Below are positions 38,174 through 50,202 of a DNA stretch of 64,000 nucleotides, piece by piece; the first letter of the stretch is position 1, and each line of letters opens with the position of its first letter. A model generated the notes under the pieces. It was not told where the DNA came from and made no database searches. It saw only the letters and a list, made by a program, of their open reading frames with translations. The position numbers were made by a program, and so were the translations under genes. The stretch lies in contig OX359275.1 of NCBI GenBank assembly GCA_947179155.2, forward strand, positions 41,153,898 through 41,217,897, in the 5' to 3' direction. This DNA comes from Hedera helix. Its lineage: Eukaryota > Streptophyta > Magnoliopsida > Apiales > Araliaceae.

Positions 38174-41100
38174 ATGGATTACAGGAACAAGCTTGTCCTT
38201 GCTCCTATGGTTCGAGTTGTAAGTACTTTCTCTTTGTGAGTCCCTCTGTTCATGTCTTTATTTTAATTTATTGCTTTGTTACTATATTTATGTATCGGGG
38301 CAACAAAATCCAAGCAACTACTCAATTGTAGTTCACGGGTACTTATTTAATCTGTTATTTTATTAGGGTACATTGCCATTTAGGTTACTCTCTGCTGAAT
38401 ATGGTGCAGACATTACATACGGGGAGGAGATTATTGATCATAAGCTCATCAAATGCGAGCGTCGTGTTAATGGTAATTTTAGTTTCTGCTTTGTGATTGT
38501 GAATTTTCTTTCACTGTGCATTAGAGGGTCCTCTTTAACTTTTTTTGAAGTCTTACAACGTACAAAAGCTATAGAAGAAGATGAGGATTTGAATGAATAT
38601 GTTATGCACAACTCATTTCACTGATAGTCTGATACACATAACCTGCTACTCAAAAAGGTCTGGCTGAATTGTTAAGATTCCAGCTTGGTTTGGTAGGTTC
38701 ACAAGCAATTTCAGATTGATAAGCAATGTACAATGTTAACAATCTTAGTAAAAAAAAAAACTCATTTACTAATATGGAGATGACATACATAGTAAGACTT
38801 GTAAAAACATATTCCCTTTGTTCTAAATTACAGATCAGTATTGGACCTTTTGAAGTCAATTTAAGACATTTTCAAACTCAAAATTGACTTGAATTTCTAT
38901 AACTTTAGTCAATACAATGATGACAATTGTAAAATATCTAAAAAATACTATTCATTGTAAGATTTATTCTTTCATAATTTTCTATGGATCATTTCAATTT
39001 TGAGTTTGAAAATGTCTCAAATTAACTTTCAAAAGTCAATAATGATCTATTATTTGGAATGGATGGAGTATTAAAGATGACATTAAGGACATTGGTAGTA
39101 AGTATCGTGATAAAATAATTGAGACAGGCAAATTAGAAAGTTGGGAGGTTTAGGAAGAAATATTAAGTTTGTAAAGTATTTGCTTTCATCTTTTTATGTC
39201 TTTAGATTGTTCTCAAACAAAACTGTTGTATAGCTCTATGCTATTGCTATTTAGCGGAAAGGTTTTCACTATTATTGTTTTTTGTGGTGGGGTGTAGGTC
39301 AGGTGGTTCCCTTGTTCTTAAGTTTTCTTCCACATTTCAACTCTGATAATGTCAACCAAGTAGCAGTTATCCATATAATAGACTTGGAGAGTACTCTGTG
39401 TCATTATGATAGCTAGCATACTTTTTTGAATCGATTGCTATACTTTTACTTTCTCATAAATATTTCCGCTTCTATATTTTGAGGATATCATTTCGTTCCC
39501 TATTACTAGATGTTCTTGGGTCTGTTGATGTTGTCGAAAAGGGAACAGAGGCTGTCGTTTTCAGAACCTGTGATGAAGAACGAAGCAGGGTAGTGTTTCA
39601 AATGGGCACGTCTGATGCTGTGAGGGCTCTAGCTGCTGCTCAGATAGTGTAAGTTTCTTTTCAATTCTTTTAGCCTTTATAATGAAGATCAGATATATAG
39701 GTTGGTCGATTTCTTATATTCCAGCTGATATTGACAGCAAGCTGTTTTGATCTGTTCATTTGGCAATTGCAAGTTAAGAATTGTACTAATTTTTTATGGT
39801 TTTACAAGGTACAAGTCTAATGGTTATTTGAATAAAAGGTCAAAAATATATTAATGTTAATCAAAAAGTAGCTATAAGTAAACTCGTGTGTGCTAGCAAT
39901 TCCATTGTTGAGTGCTTGTGTGTTTGTTGCTCCTAATGGAGTGGGCCTTGGGGCAACCCTGTAGCTTCTAGGACTACCTTCTTCCGACTGAGCCTCCCCG
40001 ACAAAGTTCACAGTTATCGCTGAATTGATAATAGTTCTGTTATGTGGATCATGTTTTGGACTGAAAGAACCTTAACAATGTGACCAGGCAGGAGTTTTAT
40101 TTGGGGTTGGATGCTAATAATATCAAGAAAGACCCTCTTTCTTTTGACCATAGTCTCTTACACTTTATAGAAAGTTTTGACGTTCTCTTTGCTCTTTCAG
40201 GTGTAAAGATGTTGCAGCTGTAGATATCAATATGGGCTGCCCTAAGTCATTCTCTATTAGTGGAGGAATGGGTGCTGCACTTTTGACTAAACCAGAGCTC
40301 ATTCATGATGTATGCATCCCATGTTGTATCTGAATTTCTTTTTGTTTCCTCCTACTCTTTTCTTGAAGATTGCAATTAATCCTCAAACTTTTCCTTTTTC
40401 AACCCAGATCTTGACAACATTGAAGAGGAATTTGGATATACCAATAACATGTAAGATTCGACTGCTAAAATCATCCCAGGATACAGTAGATTTGGCACGC
40501 AGAATTGAGAAAACTGGAGTTTCTGCTCTTGCTGTCCATGGAAGGTAAATTCTACAGGAACTTATTGATTTTCTAGGATCTTTTCAAGACATTATAATGG
40601 CATCTAAGTTTGATATTTACCATTTTACTCAAGTAAACTGTAAAATTGTTAGGTTTAGTAGTGATAGTAGTTCTCTTTGCTTCGAAAAGTCTGATAAAAC
40701 CTATTTCAAAAACATGTCATTAGATCCTGGTCTTATTAACTATAATAATTGTAAAGTAATTAGTCTTGTCTGTTTATGACCGGATCCTGGTCTTAGAAAT
40801 ATGAAGGTTTAACCTATAGTAAGGTTGCTGGTATATTGTTTGCCCTAAAATGTTTAAGATGAAAGCTTGACAAGAGCTCAAAATGGTTTAATTTTTTAAT
40901 AAAGAGATGAAGCTAAATGAACAACATAATTGTGAAAGTAGCAGTAAACCTCCTAGTTACCTAAGAATACAATTTTGATGACATACTGATGTCTCTTAAA
41001 CTGCCAATTAGTATTCTCAAGTACCTCGTTGTTGGCCGTCATTATACTTGAGCCAGGAAATCATCTACTAATAAAATCTAAACTCAGTCTTACTTACAGT

Positions 41101-44100
41101 TGTTACTGTCTAATTACTAGTACTATGCTTCTAAGTTACATAAAGAATATATTGTAGAAAAATGAAATAGAGAGAGCTGGTATTATTACTACTAACATTG
41201 TCACTTTTATCACTGTTGTTGTTGACTGAGAAATGGTTTCATGTTTCCTCTTGAGTGTTGCAGAAGAGTTGCAGATAGGCCGAAAGATCCTGCCAAGTGG
41301 AGTGAGATTGCAGATGTTGTAGCTGCACTCTCTATTCCTGTTATTGCAAATGGTGATGTCTTTGAGTATGAAGATTTTCAACGTATTAAAGACACAACAG
41401 GTGTAGAATGACATCTGTTTGTAGGGAATCTATTGTTGAAATGTTTATATATGTTTCTTGGTACTCAAATGATTGATATGACTTGTGACGAACTACACTA
41501 GCTAATTGTTATGCAGTTTTGACTCATAACTAGTATTTTCTTATAAGGTAAAACTATCTCACAACCGTAACATATTTTTATTAGAGGGTGAAAAGAATTT
41601 GAGTCTTTTAATAATCAGAAATATATATCTTGCTGGTCATTTATATAGGGGCGGTAACATGAGCCAAAGGACTCGAGCTCTCACTTATGCCTGTGCACTT
41701 AAAGGTTCTTTTAAACTTATTTTTTTAGATGGACAAACATACTTGAGAATAAAGCTCGCCAATATACCGTTCTAGACTCAAACTTAAGAATATTTTCAGC
41801 ATCTTAAGACAATAAAATTACCAAAAAAGCTCAACTCAAAGAAAACCAAACTACTTGTGCTTGACTTGTACTCTGAGCGGCAATGTACTTGCTTGACATT
41901 CAATGGAGATAGACGAGTGAAACTCAAGGATCTCAAAGTCCATTTAGAGCTTGATAGAAATTCAAAGACAAGTCTGAGCATTCTAATTCCTTCTTTTAAG
42001 GTGGTAGCAAGTTAACCTAATACTTGGCTCAACTTGTTTACACCCCTTGAATTATTCCTACTTGATGAGACTTTGTCGTGCAATTTTAATGTATATTGAG
42101 AATAATTGAAAAAAACTTTTCGGGAAGTATATGGGATGAGTGTGAAAATTTGTTGGCATGCATGTATCTTGGCTGGGGATTATTATTATGACTTTGCAGC
42201 CCCATGTTTTTCTCAATACTTGTATAAATGGGAAGGAAATGAAATAAATGTTAATCATGCAATGTTTTACAGTTGCATACTGATGTTTCCCTAGTGATGC
42301 TCTCTACTTTAGCCTTCTCTGGTTGCCACACATATGAATAGGTGATAGCAGTCTCCCGAGAGGGGTATATTTTGAGCTTCCGGAGTTTCTTTCTTTAGTC
42401 ATGAAAACTTGTGTTTCTGTGTTGAACTGACCTCTTTTAGTAAGGATTAATAGTCTTGAAAATCCTTGCATACTTTTTGGAATTTAGAGGATTATGTGCG
42501 AGATAGCATAGCAACATTGGCTTTTGCTGCTGGTAAATTTCTGTCTGTTAATATTTATTCTGAAAACTAAGGGGCTATTTGTCTACTTCTGAATGAATAT
42601 GAATCTGACCGAATAAGTCATTCAAACCATTTATTTTATAATTTTCAAACTCTAAATGCGTCTGAACGATTCATCCAAAAAATTATGGCTGAATTAGTAA
42701 ATAGTGCCGAATGATATTTTTACTTGCATACCTCGTTAACAATTAAAAATTACATTCAGTATCCATCTTGTTTTACTATTGTAAACAAATTTTGTTAAAT
42801 ACAAATTGTTTTGATTTTTTTTTAACAAATTGGTCAATAACCAATTGAATGAATGTTGTTGTAGTCTTTTGTTTTGATTTTATGAACTAATAAAATGTTG
42901 TTAATTTTTTTAGTGTTTTTATTCCTAAAATTATATTACTAATAGTATAACACTCCACCAAATATTGTTCCAAAGTTTATATTTAATTTTTTTAATATAA
43001 CATTGTTTATTTATAATTACATAATAAATTTGTTCATAACAACCTAGAAGGTTAAAATAGAAAAATATACATATTCAAATGTTTTAAGCAGACAATTATG
43101 AAACACATTATTTCATTCCGTATTCAGAGTATTCAGAGCTTCTATTTCATTCAGCTTATTCAGATTTTTTATAACTTTTTATTCAGTTTTATCAAATAGC
43201 CTCTAAGGCTCTTTGGCTCAGAATGCATGTCATCTTACAAACACATACCTCCCTGATCTGCCCTATCTTTAAAAAAGAAATATTGACGAAGAAATATGAT
43301 AGCATATGACTTGCTTTTACCTCTACTGGTAAAAGCTTTTAGGTTACAAAACCTGTTGACTACCAAATCTCGAAGTACTTCATCGTGACTTTTTTTGTAG
43401 TGTCACTCTTGTATCTGCCAAAGTTTCCATTTTTATACTGATATGGCAAAGTACGACCAATCTTAGTCTTGCTTGTAAAACACCTTGTACAATTCTGAAT
43501 TTAAACATTAGGTCTCCTTTAGAATTGCGACTCGGTTCTTTTTCATCTCATTGTTTACATCTGGAGTTTTCCTTATATGTTTATGGTTGATTGTTAAGAA
43601 TAGGTTTAATCTTCCCCACCTTATTTGCCTAATATTAGTTTCGAATTGCCACAATTATAAGTATGTATCTTTTGCTTTTCAGGTGCTTCATCTGTGATGG
43701 TTGCTAGAGGAGCTCTTTGGAATGCTTCAGTTTTTTCTCCTGAAGGCAAAGTTCTCAGGGAGGATGTGAAAAGAGAGTATGTTAGGAAGGTATATGGATT
43801 ATGGCCTATAGGACCAGGCGGTATATTTTACTTTGTTTTGAGCTCTACGTTTCCTTTTCAAATCAAACTATTATAGGCTTGCATGGGGCTTTATTTTATT
43901 CAGTTTGGTCAGATATTGAGTTTGTTCTTTCTATAACCCCCTCCCCCTCCAAACGACAAACACACATTTTCTTTTTCTTCCAGTTTGCGCTCAATTAGGA
44001 TCTTTATCTTTTTTCTTCAGAGCATCTTATGGGATAATGACATAAGAAGCACAAAACACACATTGAAGGAAATGATAGCGATTCATGCCTCTCTTGGACT

Positions 44101-44238
44101 CCCAGAGGGAATGGCTGTGATCAAATCAGAAATCTTGGCAGATCTAGCGTAAGTTTTAGTTATTATGTTCCTTCTTTTGTGTCTTAGAACTTACTAGTTT
44201 ATTCGCTAAATTTTTTCCTTGGAAGAGCAATTGGTGTG

Positions 44239-44272
<34 letters not shown>

Positions 44273-44614
44273 TTCCGTGAGAGGTGCATTTTTATAGTGG
44301 AAGCCTCTTTGTGGCTTACTTTGATTTAGGATTCCTTATGGAGGGGGAGAGGAGGGGTGGGGATTTTTTGATCAATTGTTGACTTTGTTACATGTGCAAG
44401 AAGGATTTGGAGGTAGCCCGCCATTTCCTCATGTCATTTGTGCTTTTTGGCATGGCTTTCATGATGCTGAAGTTGGTTTGGGCCTTCTTCGTCTCCTCTC
44501 TGGCATTCTAATCCGGATGTCATGATGCTTGTATGATTTTTCAGGCGACTTTATGGTGAAGAAAAGTACTACGCTTTTGTCAACGAAAGCCGTTTGTTTG
44601 GCAGGAATAGATGA
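38174..44614 (+). CDS. DUS2: tRNA-dihydrouridine synthase, DUS2 type
   Basis: Nine exons give about 310 residues: 38174-38218, 38367-38472, 39510-39648, 40201-40309, 40408-40544, 41264-41400, 43683-43789, 44021-44148 and 44545-44614 (TGA). Phases agree throughout. The protein is an FMN-binding TIM barrel that reduces uridine in the tRNA D-loop (position 20 for DUS2). Signatures: LVLAPMVRVGTLPFR near the N-terminus, catalytic cysteine in NMGCPKSFSISGGMGAALL (Cys95), KIRLL, IPVIANGDV, and SSVMVARGALWN for flavin phosphate binding. Like other plant forms it lacks the C-terminal double-stranded-RNA-binding domain of animal DUS2. Introns are rich in inserted elements: a Stowaway-like MITE in intron 2, a hAT-like element in intron 6 and a 32-G run in intron 8. 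There is no visible transit peptide. Confidence 0.93.
38812..39068. mobile_element. Stowaway-like MITE in DUS2 intron 2
   Basis: The left end 'ttccctttgttctaaatta' is matched by the complement of 'ttatttggaatggatggag'. TA flanks both sides (38810-38811 and 39069-39070). Nested inverted segments 'catttt(c)aaactcaaaattgac' and 'aattttgagtttgaaaatg' lie further in. It is in the same family as 2698-2957. Confidence 0.75.
42571..43203. mobile_element. hAT-like non-autonomous element in DUS2 intron 6
   Basis: The ends GGGGCTATTTG and CAAATAGCCTC are inverted repeats with one mismatch. Subterminal 'attcag'/'ctgaat' motifs are clustered on the right (near 43122, 43131, 43149, 43159 and 43180) and present on the left in the other orientation. 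This layout is typical of hAT-type MITEs. A clean eight-base target duplication was not found, so the exact ends are uncertain. Confidence 0.55.
44240..44271 (+). repeat. 32-base poly-G run in DUS2 intron 8
   Basis: An unbroken run of 32 G lies in otherwise T-rich intron, between exons 8 and 9. It could fold as a G-quadruplex in DNA or pre-mRNA. The length of such runs is often wrong in assemblies. Confidence 0.85.
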
Positions 44615-46216
44615 CCTGGACCATGCATCCTTCATGAAATGTCCAAGTTCCAACAGAGATGCTCGCATCAAGGTTGAGTTTCATATAATTATTTATTGTT
44701 GTCCATTAATCTGTGTAGAGTCTAAAGTCCTTTGGGATAAGAGTGTAAATCTCTTTATGTTCCATGAGTTGCCTATATCTATTTATTTATCTAAATTTAC
44801 GGGAATTTAGTGTTTCCTCTCCTATCCATGGTATTCTCCAAGTTACTGGGTTCCTTTTGGGAGATTACCATATCTTCTTTCCAAGTGGGAACTTGCCTAA
44901 AGTTTGATATTTCCTACCTTTGCCTCTTTGATTGCTATTAAACTACAAAGCTTTTACCATTCTCTTTTCTTTTTTACTCGTTTTTGGTGCAGCCTTTGTC
45001 CACAATCTTATGAAGGGGGGAGACATTTGTTATGTTAACAGAACTTGCGATCTCTACGAAGCTGCTTAAGCGCAATGTAGGGTCTGTGAAATAGTGCAGG
45101 GAACAATTTCCCTTCAAACACATGATATTCCAATGTTGTAAAGATGATTAATATTTAATGCTATATGTCGATTTACTTACTATACACGCATACTCTTCCC
45201 ATTAAATGAGATTCCAATTGGATTTGTTGACTTATTTTGCAACAACATTTTGATAGTATCAAAATTTTATACTCCATCCTTCCTGTATACTTTAATTGTT
45301 TTTTCAGGAAATCTTCTTTTTTTATTATTATAAAATCATATTCTTTTATATTTTATACAATTATATATGTGGAAAATTTAAGAATAATAATTATTTTTTA
45401 GTTAGAAATTATACGGTCGTCCTGAATATCGTTATGATGTTTCAGATTAATTATATTTATCTGTTTTATTATTTATAATTCTAGAGAAATGTCACTAAAA
45501 TGAGGAGCTGTGATTGACTTGGACATCACGTGACATTATTTTGGACTACTAAATAATTACTCATTTCTAAAATAGAGTACGTCTTATCTCTCTCTCTTGT
45601 TTTAAACCCCAATTTCGGAATATACAATGAATTCTTACAAAATCAATAAATTCAAGGTAAAATTTATAATAATGAAATCTTAGATAAATAAGAAAATAAA
45701 TAATAACACTATGGTATTAAACCTATTGATTATTAATGTGATAAATTTTCAACTTATAATATTATTGCATTACATCATAATTCTTGTTTAGTTCATTAAA
45801 GTTAAAGATGTAATCTAGCAAATAATGGAAATTTATAATCATATAACTTCATCAATAATAACCATTATTTTTCTTAATACATGTAATGAGATGGGTAAGT
45901 AACCAAGTAAATAGATTTATAAATATAACAAAATTCGAGCAAAATATAAAAAGGGGACATAATGAGTCGATTAAATTGACCCGGCTCTTTCTATATAATA
46001 ATCAAAAGTTTTTTCGTTTTAGAGATACTTTCTAAACTAACAAATTTTAAGAAAAATTTAGTATTTTAAATATATTCTCTATCTTAATTATGATTACAGC
46101 AATCAACTTTAGACCAGAATTCCATTAACTTTAGAAGTTATATTAAAATCATATGTTAATTTATAATTTTTAAAATATATTAAAAAAATAATTTTACAAC
46201 TGATTAAAAAGGAAAC
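44615..46216. other. Region between DUS2 stop and RMD5 leader
   Basis: It should contain the DUS2 3'UTR on the left and the RMD5 promoter on the right, where the sequence becomes C/T-rich (about 46270-46385). The middle is plain AT-rich sequence. I see no gene and no element with clear ends. Confidence 0.5.
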
Positions 46217-47070
46217 GTGTCTCAACTGAGATGCAATAACAACTCTTGGGCAGACTATACTTTAAGCCATCAGAAAATATTTTCTTCCCCCTTCTCACCA
46301 AAGTTTCGCACAACTTCGCCGATTGTCTTATCTAGTCTCCGCCTTCTTCTGCTAAGACAAGGTTCTCTCTCCCTCTCTCTCTATACATATACGTATACGC
46401 ATATAACTATAAAGACAATTCATTTTTATTTTACTTGTATGGATATAAGCTTACGTGTTTCGATCTGAATTTATCACTTATTTTTTTCAACGAAACATGA
46501 TTTGATTTACTTGTGGCCTGTTAAAGATCAGGAGTCTCTATGCTTTGATGTACATAAAATTTTAAGCTTATGCTATACAATTAGTGAGCTTTTGTTGCAT
46601 TTCTTTGCTTTATTCTAGTAGATGCGTCAATAAATTGTTACTGTGTCCTGAATGGTGAATTACCAGTAATTGGCAATACTCAAGCCTTTGATATTTTTTA
46701 TTTAATTTACTTCTGATATTGTTGCTGCAACAATTGCTTGTCCAATTGTGGATCAAAATTTACTCCCTCTTTTTTGTAAGGGATCAGTTATCTCTTAATT
46801 GAATTTCTGTAAAATAATTGATTGCTAGGAATTGTATCTGTCTCAATAGAAGATGGCAACAGAATCATAAGTAGGATGATTTATCTTGTGTTTGGTACTG
46901 GATGATTCCACTTTCCAAAAGCTCTGAATTATTTCTTGAAGCTCACACTATTCATCATAAATCACCCGCTTGTCCCAAAACAAACTGTATTGTGATTAGT
47001 AATTAAAAAATGGTTTCTTGCAACAAAAGTTTTAAAGGAGCTTTTGCTGCTACTTCCTTTCGTATGTGCA

Positions 47071-47280
47071 AGATGAAGATGTAAAGCTGTTTAGCTTAGC
47101 ACGTGAATTAAAACAAGACAGTTGTAACTCTTAAAATCTCTTGTATATATATAAGTATGCTTAATTTGTAAGACAAGATGAACATGTAAAGCTGTTTAGC
47201 TTAGCACGTGAATTAAAACAAGACAGTTGTAACTCTTAAAATCTCTTGTATATATATAAGTATGCTTAATTTGTAAGACA
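47071..47280. repeat. 105-bp tandem duplication
   Basis: 47071-47175 recurs at 47176-47280 with one visible change ('gatgaagat' against 'gatgaacat'). It lies in the inferred RMD5 leader intron. Confidence 0.95.
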
Positions 47281-47886
47281 CGTAAATCAAATCATGTTTC
47301 TGGTAACAAGAGCTCAGGAGAATACCAAACGCATTTATGTAGCTGGACTCGTCTGTATGACAGATTTCCAAATTCTGTTCCCCTAAAACTAGATCTTTTG
47401 CATTTGGTAATTTCCTTTTAGATATTGGTCTGACGATTGAAGGACAGATCCCTGGAATGTCCAATCTTTAATGTCGGAGAACAAATAGTAACAAGATTAA
47501 AGATATTTTTGTAAAAGAAAAATCCCAACCTAAATTCTTGGCAGGTACTATTTTTATTGAAGAACAAAAGTAAAGGAAATGACTGTTTAAATGAGCCATA
47601 TGCACTATTGGATTTCGTGACAGTTGAAAGTTGTGGAACTTGGAAGTTCTACAGTATAAATATTTATGCTTTAACTAAGATCTTCAACCTGACCTGTGCT
47701 CTAATAAGCATTTTACAATGTTTTATTAGTTCATTTTGGTTCTGTCAAAATGTCCAAACTAACTTCAACTTTGGCATTGCATATTATTTTCGATCACAAC
47801 AACTGAAATTGTTCCCGACAAAGTTAGTCTTAACTAAAGCCTTTTAGCAGTCCTAACTACCTATCAAAAGAAAGAAAAAATAAAGG

Positions 47887-47974
47887 CAGCTTGTTTTTCT
47901 TGCCTTAATATCTCATTTCATTTTTCTCTTCAGCTTGTTTTTACTGCCTTAATATCTCATTTCATTTTTCTCTT
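47887..47974. repeat. 44-bp tandem duplication
   Basis: Two head-to-tail copies of a pyrimidine-rich unit beginning 'cagcttgttttt' and ending 'cattttt ctctt', at 47887-47930 and 47931-47974, differ at one or two bases. Confidence 0.9.
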
Positions 47975-49920
47975 AAGTCAACCATGCTTAATAATTTTAT
48001 ATTGTCTTATCTCTCCCAAAACTTTTTTAAGTTGCTACTAACTTTATACCTTTTGCGCATCTGCTCATAAATATGGATAATCGGAGATTGCCATATTGGA
48101 GTCTTGGACAGGTCATATTAATTGTTGCCCATGCTCATTTGTACATCACTGTAACAAATTGAATTTTTCATATTAAATTTTGAACTATTATAATGATGCT
48201 CAAAAGTAAAAAATAATGGGAGTTTTGCAAATTGGCTCAAAGTGGAAATGGAAAGAGCTTTACCAAAATATTTGGTTGTTTACGTTGGAAGTTCTAACCT
48301 CAACGTACTTGTCTCTTACTGTAGCATAGGCCTTTTCCCACTAAAAACGGATTTGTGCAGAAAAACATTTGCATTTTTGCTATATAAACGTGGTTCGTAC
48401 AAAAATTTACTGAGCTTCCAAATTTTGAATGTTTTGAGGAATTAATATGGAAAAAATGATTGTTAATTTAAATTCATGTTCTTTTGTGTTGAGGGCCAAT
48501 AGTGTTGCTTTATCTGATTTATGACCTGATATGACAAATTCCATGGCATTGAGTCATATCTCAATATATGCTCCTCCAAGGCCTGATGGTGGATTGAATC
48601 CAATCCTTTTCAGTAATGCAAATATTGCCTTAGTTTTAAATAATCTTGATTGCATTTTACTTTTTTGTGATGTGATATAAGTAAAACTTAAAAGACCCTT
48701 TGCGATAATTTTGTGACGGTTTTGCCTCCTTTGCAGTTTTCTTAGAAAGTCCTTAATTATTACGTGCTGAAGACCTAATTTGAGAATGCTGGACAAAAGA
48801 TCAGATTAGGAATTTTTTTATTTTTTGTGTGTGTGTTTTTGGGGTTGGGGAACTAGTTTTTTATGGCAATGAATTTAAGGAAAACCTCCTGCTGGATTTC
48901 TGGAAAACCGACTTTCCTTCTGTATGTTTCTTGGGGAAAACACATTGAGGTTAGAATTGTTTAGGCCTTTTAGGTGTTGTAGATAGTATATATCAGATTG
49001 AAATCCATTGTGATAAGTTTGTGGCTCTGGAACTTGTGATAGCATCTATAACCATTTTATTCAATAAAAGAAGTTAATTAATGAAGAAAGAAATACAACA
49101 GTAAGGGAAGACAAGACGTCCTCCCTCAATCCAGGTAAACATCTGATTTAGCAGCCCATCTCCCATCTCCCATCTCCCATCTCATAGGCCCAACGAGAAA
49201 TGCTGGAAGACACATTATTTATTTGTAAACAGTAATTTGTTGCATTTAGTTGTTTAGTATGGAGGCAGTTGAATTGTTGAACGGTGGGATCAGGGAAGTT
49301 TTACACTTTCTGGTCGGGTTGTAAATGTAACGACAGATTTAGAAAATCTGTTTGAGACGCAGTATTGCACTATTTCTTATGACACGAGCGCCCACGATAT
49401 GTAATAAGTTAGATTTGTCTCCACCTTTTGTCTTGTTTTTTTAAATGTCTGTTCCTTACATGGAGATATAATAAATAGCTTTGTAGTTAACTTCTGCTCT
49501 CCACTTTGCAGTTTTGAACTTAATTTCTCTTTGGGTATTATACTTGTGTAGTTAAAGGTAAGTTATTTTTTACTTGTTCCTTTATAAATATTACTAAAAT
49601 AATAGTGACTATTAGTTAAGCCTCTAGTTTAGAGTCTTCAAATTATAATTTGAATATTTAAAGTTTGTTTCTAGGCTTAACTACTTTAAAATTAGCTTTA
49701 AGCAAATATTCTTCATTGTCCAGTAATCGGATATTTTCCAAATGTTAAGATATATAATTATTGTATAATGATATGATACACAATTTGGGGATTTCCAATA
49801 TATGATATGATTCATGATTTGACAACTATGTAATCAACATTAATAAAGAGAAGATCTAGAAAGTTGAATAGAAGAACATACACTGCCTTGGGAACCACTA
49901 TCTTAGAGGATATGCAAGCA

Positions 49921-49945
49921 CAACCTGATCATAAGTTGATTCTTG
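49921..49945 (+). repeat. 25-base echo of the RMD5 coding exon upstream of the gene
   Basis: 'caacctgatcataagttgat' plus 'tcttg' matches RMD5 codons at 50353-50377 in 24 of 25 bases. The flanks are only weakly alike. It encodes the same DHKLIL in the same strand but has no continuing exon. Confidence 0.6.
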
Positions 49946-50202
49946 CCTGTCCACTATATCCATATCATGTTCTGAAGTTCAATCTTTATATGCTGTTTTA
50001 CGTATGTAATACGCTTTTGATGTCCTTTGTTGTAGTGTATACGAATTTGAGAATTTGGTTCTCGTAGTTGTCTTCATGATGAGAAAAATTCCTGGGAATC
50101 AACTGGATACTTGTGGGATTATATCATTTCATTTTTTTCTTGTAGGTGGTTGGCCTTTTCTTAGTCGGCTAGTAAGCCAAGAAGCATTAAGCCATTGGGA
50201 AT

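Larger units (their letters stand above)
46362..50145 (+). other. RMD5: Predicted long 5'UTR intron of the RMD5 gene
   Basis: A leader-like pyrimidine-rich segment ends AGACAAG/GTTCTC at 46361. The sequence just before the RMD5 start has TTTTTTCTTGTAG/GTGG with acceptor at 50145, 57 bases upstream of the ATG. Together they suggest a 3.8-kb leader intron, a layout common in plant housekeeping genes. No coding similarity was seen inside except a 25-base echo of the coding exon (49921-49945). Additional non-coding exons, or a start nearer 50 kb, remain possible. Confidence 0.45.

Noticed and set aside
45296..45478. Tyr/Phe-rich plus-strand frame
   Set aside because: Chance frame in T-rich intergenic DNA.
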